DNA of 64,000 nt from Blepharisma stoltei (lineage: Eukaryota > Ciliophora > Heterotrichea > Heterotrichida > Blepharismidae): the NCBI GenBank assembly GCA_914767885.1, contig CAJZBQ010000044.1, positions 930,001 to 994,000 on the forward strand, read 5' to 3'. Positions 27,101 to 39,100 of this stretch are shown piece by piece. The notes beneath the pieces are model-generated. The model worked only from the letters and a program-made list of their open reading frames with translations. It was not told the DNA's origin and searched no databases. Each line of letters opens with the position of its first letter. The stretch's first letter is position 1. The position numbers and the translations under genes were made by a program.

Positions 27101-30100
27101 GAAAATATATTTTGTGCACTGGAGAAGATGTAAGAATATTGACATTTCTGAAAAAGATAAACAAATTCTCCCTGGAGCTCACCAGACTAAAGATAAATCA
27201 AATCTGCCTGAAATCTATAAAGAATCGTCTCAAAAATTAGTAGTAATTCCTTTACAAAAACCAGTTATTGTTGCTGAAAGTTACATTAGCAGGCATGATA
27301 TTTCTGCTTCGTTTTTATCAGAACCCCAAAGAAATCCTCTTGAGACTGAGCCATATATCAAAAATATTTTTGCATTAAAATACTCTATTATGTCAAAACC
27401 TCGAATTTCGATTGAAATATATAAAGAAAATGAAATAAGAAATTGGGTAATAAACAGAGACAGCCATTCTGAAAGCAAGCCAATTAGACAAGAAATCCCA
27501 CTATCAGCCTTTTCAAGTATATCTAGACCTATCGTACCTATTGAAATGCTTACTCCCCCCTTATGAGCGAGCAAAACCATTAGAAAAATCCCTATATTTT
27601 GTCTAAGAGCCCACCCTCTATGAGCTAACAAAAATATTTTATGAAAAAAAAAATTTAATATATAAATGATAATTGATATAATAAAATCTAGCTAATTCTG
27701 TTTAATTATAAACAAATTGGGTTTTAAAACATAAATTTTACTAGTTAAATTAATATTTGTTTCAAATTTTTGCAAATTTGGATTTTTTAAAATTATAATA
27801 AAAGATTTTTTTATAAAATTTATATATAATTAGTTGATTAAATTTCTGATCGGCTCCCACGAGCCTAAGATAGATTTCACGAGTGAAAATCCATAAATTC
27901 CGCTCGGAAACCCAATATTGGCTCGTAGGAGTCGGTCAGAAATTAAGCCAAGATATTATATAGTTTTTAAAAAATTGGCCCTATCATGAGTGAATAAAAT
28001 TTTTTTATTCGCTCATGGAGGGTGGGTGGGTTAGTAAAGAAAAAATAAGAAGGCACATTAAAGAAATTACTGATACTGCTCAATACCAAGAATCATCAGT
28101 TGTTTATTCAGCGATTTCAAGGCCACAGATAGCTATTGAAAAACTATATGAAGAAGTTACCAAAAGACGCAAGGTTAATAAAGTTTATATTGATTACGCT
28201 GAAAAAGGTAAAATACAAGAGATTGTTATTCTGTCTAAGCCGATCACTATTGTTGAACAACATTCTCACCTAAGAGAAAAAGTGCCTTTTGTGACTGCTG
28301 AACATATTTTAACTCCTCTTTTAAAGCCGCTTATAGTCTGTGAAGAAATATCTGCTCATCAAGCTAAAATTATTCTTGGAGCACAAAGTGCAATATCAGC
28401 AAGCCCAGATTCAGAGATACTTAAATTGCAAGCTTTCTTTAAGCCTAATATATCAATGCAAACTATTTATAAAAAGCCTATTGAAATAGTCGAAGCTACA
28501 GAGAGCCAATCCTCTTCAGAAGAAATCCCTGAAGAAGAATTCGGAGCAGTTTCATTCCAAATTGAAGAAAAGTCCACCAAACTACAGTCAGAAGTTCCTG
28601 AAAACAAAAAGCCATCTGCATTATCATATACAGTCCAGCCTTTACTTCTCATTCCGTTAGAAATCCACTATGAGAAGCCAAATATTGAAGAGGAAGAAGT
28701 CATTATTTCTCCTGATGTATTTTTCTTTAACCCAATTATTGACGATTCACAAGAAGAAGTATATACAATGGCTACTAAGGTTGTTACAATCGCAGAATTC
28801 CATGAAGAAAAGGCGATTGTAAAGCAAGCTGAAAGTAAAGGAGATGAAGCAAAAGATATAAAATATTATGAAATTAAACCAATGCAAAAGCCTGTTATCA
28901 GTATAGAAAGTGTGGTTACAGTTACTCCAAAAAGACTTTTACAGAGAGAAATTTCAATTATAGAAATTAGAGAAAATATCGAGAATAAGTTCTCACTTCA
29001 AGCAATTGTGAAGCCAATTTCTATCCTTGAAGCTAGCCTTTCTGCTAATTCCTCTGCTTTATGAGAGAAAATTGATATGATTTTACGTTTGTAAATAATT
29101 TTTACTTTGAATTTTCAAAGTTTATCTTTTATAATCTCAAGCTAATTCTATTAGATTTAGTCACCTCAAATTCAAAACAAATTATCATCATTCTCAATAT
29201 ATCAGATTTTCATTTATATCTAAAATATATAAACGATGTAGTGGTAAAAAAAACTCTCGTGCACTGGAAAAGGTGTAAGAATAGTGAAACTTCTGAAAAA
29301 GATAAGCAAATTCTCGCTGGAGCTCACCAGACTAAAGATAAATCAAATCTGCCTGAAATATCTAAAGAATCGTCTCAAAAATTAGTAGTAATTCCTTTAC
29401 AAAAACCAGTTATTGTTGCTGAAAGTTATATTCACAGCCATGATAGTTCTGCTTTATTGACAGGATCACAAAGAAATCCTCTTGAGACTGAGCCTCACCC
29501 TGAAGACCTACAAGGCTCCAGCTCTATAAGCTCTTCTGGCCTTAAAATCGAAAAAGCTACATTTTCAATCAGCTGCAAAGGCCAAGTTTTCCCTGGATTC
29601 AAAGCAGGCTCTTCATTACAAAAATCCATCAAAATATCAACTCAAACTTATTCTGGAATTTCAAAGCCTCATATACAAATAGAATCATTTAGTGAAGAAC
29701 AAATAAGAAACTACATCATAAATAAGCACAAATTTGTTACTCAAAAGAGCCAGCAAGAAATTTCTTACTCTCACTCAGCGATTTCAAGGCCACAAATATT
29801 ACTTGAAACACTTCATAAAGAGAAATCAAGAAAATCGAAGGTTAGCTACGGAGAACAGCAAGAATCAGAAATTGTGGAAGCAAAGGTATCATTTGCAGTG
29901 AGCGCCAAAGTCCAAATCCTTCCAGAGCTTTTAATCGAAAAATCTCTTGCTCAAAAATCTGAAGCTTCATCAGCTCATTCAGCTGTTTTCAGACCTCAAG
30001 TAACTTTAAATTAATTACTTCCCCCCCTCTTTAAATTGGAACAAAATATAGGTAAAATTTCTACTTTTTGGTAAATTAAACCCCCTTTAAATTGGAACAA

Positions 30101-33100
30101 AATTTAATTTTATAATAAAAAATTTTTATATATCTAAATCATAATTTTGATGTAAAAAGTTTTGATATAATTTAAATTTTTCTTCTTAACTAAAATTAAA
30201 AATTTAGTTATATCCTGCTTTTGTTTAAAGAATAGAGTATAAAGAGCATTTTATTTAAATAAATTTATTATCCTTAATTGTAAATTTTTAAAACAATTTA
30301 ATTTTTTTGTTTTTAAAAAATTTTCGAAAAATAATATTTTTATTTAAATAGCTTTGATATAAATTCAATACGAATTCTTTACAGAAATTCAAAATTTACT
30401 TATCTCTTGCTTTATTTTAAAGAATAGAGTATAAATAACATCTTATTTAAACAAAATTAGCACTTTGATCGATAAATTTTCTAAAATTTTTTTTTTTTAA
30501 TTTTTTTTTATCAATAAAAATAATAATTTTTGTGTAAATAGTTTTGATACCAAGAGTAAATAGCATTTTATTAAACAAATTTATTAATCTAATTCGATAA
30601 ATTTTTGAAATTTTTTTTTTTTTTAAATTTTATATAAATTTTTTATTTTATAAAAAATTTTATAATGATTTTTTTTTTTTAAAAAAAATTTTCTTAACCC
30701 CCCTTTAAATTGGAACAAAATTTTTAGTTCCAATTTAAAGGGGGGGGAGTTAGAGTATTTAAGATGTCTAGCACCTTCTCCAACTAAAGAAAAAGTGCCA
30801 AAATGGTAACATCACGGGCATTTCCAATCTAAAAAGCCAGACCATCCCAAATAAATCACCTGCCACTCTTGCCTACGCTTCGTACCTGAAATATGCTGTT
30901 GCCAATATCTGACTCATCTTCTACACGTGCTTATCCTCCTCGGATGTGCTGAGTGGTGAAAACCTTCAGCTCTTGATTGGCCCTGAAGCAGTTCCTCTTG
31001 ATATCCTCAAAATTTAAACTGCTTGTTGCAGTGAAGTTCTCAAGAGAAAAATAAAACCCCATAAATAAAATTCCATGAAAGAAAGAGAATTACGGTTACC
31101 CTATACTAATACTTGATTGAATTCCAAATCAAGAGCAATTGGGATCTGGCCTTCTGTAAGGCCCTGAGTTGCACCTGCTTTGCATGCATTAAGCGTTCAT
31201 CCAGTTGTTGTATTAAGCGACCATCCAGTTGTTGTACAACCATCCAGTTATTGTATTAAGCGTCCATCCAGTTGTTGTATTAAGCGTCCATCCAGTTGTT
31301 GTAAATTAAATTCTCATCACGAAGTTTCCATCTTTTCTGGTGACGTCCTCAAAAAATGGTGACGTCACCATCTACAGGGGAGACCCTTGTTCCTTTAGCT
31401 TCCGGACCTAGCGGTCACGGGTTCCTACTCCTGAGGGGTATTGGCTCTGGAGATGATGTTCCGCGCCTTCTTCACGCCCCAAGCTCCTCACGAGGCATCC
31501 TCACTTCCTTCTCGCCGTGAAGTCCATCCAAAATTGCTGTCGCACACCTCAAGGGCCTAGGGAAAGGCCCAATTTTGTTAGCAAAACTCACCCCCTGACA
31601 CTTCCTTGCTCCATGGATTCCAGGTGTCGCCTTTTTGTTTTGGCGTCACCTGGCAAAAAAATGTCTATAAATTCCATGAGGGAGAGAAAATTCGTAGCTC
31701 TAATTTCTCTCGAACCTAATGCCACTTATTTATCCAAACCTCAAGTATCAGTTGAAAAGCTCTATGAGTCTGAAACTAAAAAGAAACCAAAATACATAAT
31801 TTCTGAGCCTGGAACAATATCTAAAGAATCCTCAATAACTTTTTCTGCCTTGATGAGGCCACTTATAGTCTCTGAAGAAATTTCTAAAGCTTCTCAACAA
31901 GAAAAAATTCTTTCTGGAGTAGAAAGTTATTTGGCAGCAAGCCCAGACTCAGAGATATTCATTATGAAAGCCATTAATAAGCCAATTATTTTGATACAAA
32001 CTGAGGACAAGAAACCTACTAAAATCGTCGAAGTAACAAAAGAGACATTTAGCATATCAGGAAAAGCCAAAGTAAAACCAGTTTTCCAACGAGACTCATC
32101 ATTAGAAGAAATAGAGCCTACAGAAAAGCCCGAGAGTTTGTCTGATCACAGCTTTAAAAGCAGTGAACAGTCAGAAAGTGACAAGGACTCGTTAGAATTT
32201 TTACTACCTCAAGCATTAATAGAAGCTGTGCAAAAATACTCTCCTCTATCAAAGCCTCAAATTTTGATTGAAAAGCATGATGAAGATGAAATAAGAAGAT
32301 TGGCAATAAAGAAATTCAGCAGCTCTAAAAGTCAAACAATTGGCCAAGAAGTAGCTTTTGCAAGTACTTCTAGACCTGTTGTGCCTATTGAAATCCTTAC
32401 TCCCCCATAAGCGAACAAAACCATTGGAAAGCTCCCTATTTTTGACCAAAAACCCACCCTCTGTGAGTCTGTGAGCGATAAAAATTTTGATATATAAGTG
32501 ATAATTCATATAATGAAATTTCCAGCTAATTTTGTTTAATTTTAAAGAAATTGCGTTTTAAAAAAAAAAAATTAACCCCTCTGTAAGCGAACAAATTTTT
32601 TATTCGCTCATGGAGGGGAGTTAGCAAAGAAAAGATAAGAAGACATCTCAAAGAAATTGTTATTTATAGTGATGCAGCTCAATCTCAAGAATCCTCAATT
32701 GTTTATTCTGCTATTTCAAGACCACAAATCGCGATTGAAAAACTATATGAAGAAGTCACCAGAAGGCGCAAGGTTAAGAAGGTTTACATTGATTATGCAG
32801 AAAGCAGCCAAGTCACAGAAATTATTCTTGAGTCAAAACCTATCACTATTATTGAGCAGCATTCTTATATTAAAGGAAAAGAGTCTTTTGAAAATATTCT
32901 GAGTCCTTCAGCTGAGATAGAAAGTAAGCCTGCAGAAAATCCTATCAATTTGCCTAAGGTTTCTAAAGACAGCCTTAGTCAATCAGAAAGTGTTCATATT
33001 TTATCTGCAGTTTTAAGACCTCAAATTCCAATAGAAACTTTGTATAAAGTACCTAACCCTGGAAATTAAATAATACCCAAAATCAATTTTTAATGTTTTA

Positions 33101-36100
33101 TATTTATTGCAATTAATAGAGGAGAGTAGGAGAAAATATGGAAGCGAAAAAATAATTTCCCCAATGGACACTTATGAATCCTCCACCTTATCAGTACTAT
33201 CTCGGCCTAGAATTCCTGTTGAGACTTTATCAGCGTCTTCTCAGAAAAAACAAAGAAGTCTTGAACTAAGCCTTTCTACACAAATAGAAAGCCAGGAAAG
33301 TTTCTCAATTTCATCATTTAAGCCTCAAATACCATTTGGAGAGATTATCAAAGCGAAATTAGGAAATCTTGAAGCAATTATTAAAGTTAAACTTATGAAA
33401 GCGTTTGCGACTTGGAAAGAAAAAGTTGTGTTCAATAGAGACTCACTACAAGAGTATTTACTCACCAGTCTATGGGAAAACCATTGAAATACTTTTTTTT
33501 GGAAATTCATCGTTCTGTGAACAAGCAAAAATTTTTTTCAAATTAAATAATATATTATTAAGTCCCTAGTTAATTCTATAAATCACCTAAAATTTTAAAG
33601 CTAACTTAAATTTTGCAATATTATAATTAAAATTAGCTGGATATTTTAGTCATTTTTGCACAGTGGTGCTCTATACAGTGTTTAGAGATCTCTTGGCCGC
33701 ACAAGTGAACTGGATGGTAAATCTGTATCAGACTGAAACCTCTGACTTCTCGGTAGTTGTATTGCCCTTTTGGTTTACGGCCTACAATTTTCAACTCAGT
33801 CCTTCATCCATCTAACTATTCGGCCCACCTATCATCACTGACTAGATCACTTGCTCTTCATTTTAGGATTCGCCTATCATTGTCTAATCTCCCCCTGTTT
33901 TTTTAGGTGCCCTTTAAAAAAAATACTCAATCGCTTTCGCGGTTCTAGGTAGATGATCACAATAGCTTGAGCAGGTAAATCACCCTACTCTATCTCAGAC
34001 ACCACTGGCCCGGTCGTTGCTGAAAAAAGAAGAATCATCAACTGCTCTAGGATAAAATCACATAATAGCCACTCTGTGCTTGAACCTTTCTTATAAGGTC
34101 CCTAATATTACTTGACCAACCTAAGTCTGCCTGAATATGCATGGAAACCCTCGCTGAGAGGATAGGACGTCATTAGCCATTTTATATTAAATTTTACAAT
34201 ACGATTTTGAAAAAGAAAATGAAAAAAATCCCTAGAGCAATCCCTCAGTTAAGAAGGAGTTAGTAAGGGAGCTTTCTAGCGAAAAAGACTGGCCGGTAAA
34301 TGAAAAAATGGACAAACTTGTGAAGTTTTTGATGGAAATTTCTCATAAGAGAGGTAAGCTGCTGGAAGTTGCATTATTTGAATGGCTGGAAAAGACTAAA
34401 TTAAATATAATGTATAGGGATGAATATGAAACTAATATAAAATACTAATTTATATAAAAATAGCATGGAATAATAATTGATATAAGTATCTTACTATCGA
34501 ATTTAGCTAAATACTGGTTAGTTCAGATCCTGAATCTTTTAGACTATCTTCAACTGGTAGTCCAATTGTTAACAGTCCTATCATTCAAGAATTGCTAGAG
34601 AGCGAAGAAAATAAGGACAAAAACGCCAAAATGTTTAAATTAGTCGAATTTTTAGTAGGGATTACTAACTCCCTCCTTTTTAAATTGGAGCAAAACATAG
34701 ATAAATTTCCATTTTTTGGGTACTTTAACCCCTTTTAAATTGGAGCAAAAAAAATTTTTTTTATAGGAAAGTTTTATAGGTAAATATTCATTTTTTATAA
34801 AATTAGATTTGACATAATTTAATCGTAAAAGTGCAAGTAGAATATTATTTAAACATTTTTCACACTAAATCGGTTATTTTTTTGACTTAATTCTTTATAG
34901 AAGCAAAAATATCGCATTCAATTAATATGCTTTAGTTTAAAAAACTTAACCTCATAAATAGAAAAAGGATCTTTGTTCCAATTTAAAGAGTGAGGAGTAA
35001 GAGAAGGGAAAAGTTTTCGCAGATCGCCCTGTTTGAATGGATGGAAAAAGCCCACTTGATGGATGAACATCTTGAAGCTAGAAAAGCTGACTTAGAAAAG
35101 CAGTTTTCTTTGGAAAAAGTAATAGAAAAGATTATGCAAAATGAAGGAGAGGACAGGCCAGACAGTAAGATGAGCAAAGTTATGAATTTCTTACTCCCTT
35201 AAACATTAATATTATGAAAATTACAATAAATTATTTTTATATTTTGTCTAAAATTTAAATAGCGAATTTTTCTAAGATTGTATTGCGTTTAAATCAAATT
35301 TTTCAATATAGCCATCTCTAGCCTTCATTTTTATTGGAAATATCTAGATGCTTTAAAACCCAAAACAATATAAATAGAAAATTCTATATAAAATAAATAA
35401 TCCTCACATTATTAATTGCAAAGAGGAAGTTAGTGCACTTCCAACAAAAGAGGGAAAACCAAAGTAAGCTTGCGTTATTTGAGTGGATGGAAAAAGTCAA
35501 CTTGAAATATGAAAGAATCCCTGAAAGAGACGAAGAAACACCTATTCAATACTCAGTCATTTCAAGACCTCAAATCCTACTTGAAACAATAACAGAAGCA
35601 TCAAATCGTCATTCATGGCAGTTTGAATATGAATTTTCAAGCTTGCATAAGATTGTCACTTTGCCATGCCTCTATGAAGAAAAATCATCAGAAAGATTTA
35701 TTAACTCCCTCAAAGAGTAATCTTTATGCTGAGTCATGAAGATTTTTGCCCACAAATTGTAATAATTGAAAACAAACTGGTAATTTAATTTATAAAATAA
35801 TGTTTTGATAGCAATCTAACAGAATTAATGGAGCTTTAATAATATTGATAAATATAAATGAATATTATACTAAATTGTTTATATATATAAAAAATGCAAT
35901 TACAAATGCAGGAGGATACTAATTTTCTTCCAAAAAAATTATGATATTTTGTTGATAAGGAAGTAAGTCTCCTGCTATTCAGCTTTCTACCCTTACAAAA
36001 CCAAAGGTCCCTGCAGAAATAATTATAGAGAAACTTCAATATCAGCCTATGCCTTCATTTTCAATTCTCCAAAAACCAATCACTCTTCCTCACCACGAAA

Positions 36101-39100
36101 AATCTTCAGCCATTTCCCAGCTTTCCCTAAATGCCCAAGAAGCTGCGATTGAAGCTCCTATGCTTCATCTCAGCCGCCTAGTATTTTCTGCATCCCACAA
36201 AGCTATAAATCTTCCATATCTCGAGACTGAAAAATCTTCAGAGTTCATCTCTTTATCATTTACTATCGAAAGAAAGCCAACAGTTCAGCCTGAATGCTAC
36301 AGCTTCTTTGGAGAAACCGAAAACTACATAAGATTGAAGCTCAGAAATCTTGGATCAATTTGCAGATATAGGAATTGCCCGAGGATGGCGCTATCTTGCG
36401 CCATCCTCGGGCAATTCAAAAAATGGCCCCACACCGGAAATCGAACCCACGTGTGGGGCCATTTTGGTGCGTGTAAGTCGATGTTGGGCCACACACCAAA
36501 AATGGCCCCACACGTGGGTTCGATTCCAGGTGTCGGGCCATTTTTGAATTGCCCGAGGATGGCGCAAGATAGCGCCATCCTCGGGCAATTGCTATACAAT
36601 GTAATGAGAGCATTTTTGCTTTGGAAACAAAATGATGCGTTAAATAGCAGCGGAAACTTCAAAGAAACTTTGGTAAGGAAACTCACAAGTGAAAAAGAAA
36701 AGCCAGACGAGAAAATGGATAAAGTTGTAGACGCATTTGGATCTATTAGTAACTCCCTCTAAACACCTATAGATTTTTTATGCTGGCTTTTTAAGAACTT
36801 ATAAATATTTTTTATAAAAAATGCCTCATTATTTATTGAAGGAGTAAGAAGAGAGAAAAATTCGCTGAATTGGCATTGTTTAAGTGGTTAGAGAGCTCTA
36901 AAGATATAGACTTGAAGCCTGAAAAAGAGCCAGAATTCTTCTTTGGAGAAAGCAGTATCAGCATTCAAGACTCCCAGGGTAATCACTTTGAAGCTTTCAG
37001 AAAGGTTTGTGTTCCATTAGAGACCTACGATGAAAAATCTCACAGAAAAATTGTTTTCCCATACTTATCGTCTCAGCAATATTCAGTAGTATCAAGACCA
37101 CAAATCCCTATTGATGTCATTTCCAAAGCTAAAAGAGCTAAATCTGCTGCAATTGAGGGCTCATTTAAAGCTTACTCAGCTATATCCAAACCTCAAGTAT
37201 TGCTTGAATCAATAGTCCAAGCCTCATACCTTAATTACCTGACAGTCTCCAAGCCTCTTACTATTATTTATATATATGACGAGGCTAAGAAATCAGATGG
37301 CTGGGAAGACATTTCGACTCCAAAACCATCACAAAGGATCACTAAGCAGGCCAGGTCAACTCTTAAGTCAAGAAAGCCGCTTAGCAAGGCTCAAAGCTTG
37401 CCAGTCAGTGATATACCACCATTTTATTCTCCAATCACCAAACCAATTACTAGCATTGAAATTTGTGAAGAGCCTCATGAACCAGCTTGGGAAGATTTGA
37501 ATACTAAAAAGCCTACCCAAAAAATAACAAAGAGACCTAGAGCTGCCCTTAAGTCAAGAAAGCCAATGAAAAACATTTCAGAGTTCCATATATCTGATAG
37601 ACCAGTTATTCCTATAGAAGAGCATGCTATACCGACTGCAGAACAATTGGCTAGAATGTCAGAAAAAGTTAAGGATGCATTGAGATGTTTAGCACATATA
37701 TCAAAAGATAGCCTGAGCAAGGCATTCTATAGGTGGAGATATGTATATTCTGAGCAGAAAGAATCAGAAAAGGCAATAGAGTATAGCATTTCGACTAAGC
37801 TGAAACCCTTGATACTTCTTGAAACTTTATCATCTAAGCAGCATCATCAGAAAGATAAAAAATTAACGTCAAGTGATACTATTCTATTAAAGCTGTATAA
37901 TATTAATTTAGTAATTACTCCCCCAGCTTATAGAGAGAACGATTTTTTTATATATTTAAAGCGGCATAAATTTTTTATATTAAAAATTTTTACAATATTT
38001 AAAAATATAAAATTATATAAAATTTTTTATAAAATTAACTAGAGATCTTGCTATAAGATTTATCAATTATATAAGATTATTTATATAAATAAAAACTGTC
38101 CTTAAGGATTTAATTTCCAAAAAAATAGAGATTTTTCCAATAGATTTGCTCAGAGAGTTAGATATATATTATTGGCTAATTCATTAAAAAATATCATAAG
38201 ACTGTTAAACTTTCTCCATTTGAGAAGCCAAGAGTAGAAATTGCAACAGAAAAAGTTGAGTACGTTATTTTACCACAGCCGAAACGTACGATATCTGCAG
38301 TAAAACCACAATTAAGCTCTTCTACCTTAGAACTATCAATTATTAAAAAACCTCTTATCTCTATTTCTAATATTTCCAGATGCGAATTCCAGCCTGAAAA
38401 CAAGCTTTTGACCGATATAGAAGTTAGCGAAGAATACCAAGTCATATTGCCACGGCCTAGCATCAGAAGAGCTTTAATAAAACGGCGAAAGCACGCACCT
38501 TTCAAGAAGCCAAGATTCCACTCAATCAGTGAAGTTGAATTCCAGCCACAAAGCAAACAGCTTCAAGACATTTTTACCGCTGAGGCAGAAATCGAAACTT
38601 ATGAAGCACCACAACTGCAGGAGTCTGAAGCTCCTGAAGAGCCTCTTGAAGAAATTTCTATTCCTATAGCAATTTTTGAGCAGCCGTTATACTCTGAGAT
38701 AGAGCCTTCTATTGCTGAAAATACAGTGCAGGTATACACAGTAGTTTCAAAACCAAGAGTTGTTTTAGAAAAGAGAGTTATAAGTGTTGATGAAGGGCAA
38801 TCTTCTAACTTAATCTGTCCAAAAATAGCAAGCGATTTTAGATTAATATGATTTTAAAAAAATTAATATAAATAATATAAAAAATTATTAATTAAAATTC
38901 AATTTTTTTAAAAAGCTAGGAATTATAATGATCTTGAGGCGAGCTAGAACAAATTATCAAGCCAAAATTAGGAAATCTAGAAGCAATTATCAAGGTTAGG
39001 CTTATGAAAACATTTGCCACTTGGAAAGAAAAATCAGCTTTTAATCCAGAATCACTACAAGAGTACATCACCAGAGAGTTTTCCAGTGAAAAAGAATGGC

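Larger units (their letters stand above)
30003..31747. mobile_element. Composite retroposon IES, 1,745 bp, with nested MITE and tandem repeat
   Basis: The target duplication ACCTCAAGTA is at 29993-30002 and 31738-31747, with TA at its end. Removal restores FRPQVSVEKLYE as near 25010. Inside are a 735-bp TA-bound MITE and a 24-bp minisatellite. Confidence 0.85.
24183..33055 (+). repeat. Recently duplicated module C of the giant protein (two long copies)
   Basis: About 24280-25010 is repeated at 29290-30002, 25376-25963 at 28034-28630, and 26498-26928 at 28630-29060, all nearly identical. Recurrent motifs are SAISRPQILLETL, IVPIEMLSKEKIRRH, KPLIVCEEIS and SSSEEIPEEEFGAVSFQIEE. Only one Trp helix per copy is clear (LVHWKRCKN), so this is mostly a spacer built from the (K/R)PxxxxE motif. 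The copies differ in IES content: the retroposon at 25964-26490 is missing at the same place (about 28625) in the second copy. Confidence 0.8.

Noticed and set aside
31160-31320. The 24-bp repeats as a CRISPR array
   Set aside because: The repeats follow each other with no unique spacers, in eukaryotic DNA; it is a minisatellite.
36515-36545. A tRNA gene suggested by the GGGTTCGATTCC motif
   Set aside because: Only a T-arm-like piece is present; no acceptor stem, anticodon arm or D-arm could be built.
36324-36686. Several overlapping ORFs on both strands in the hairpin element
   Set aside because: They arise because the element is nearly symmetrical; all run into the IES, and removal at TA gives the conserved join.
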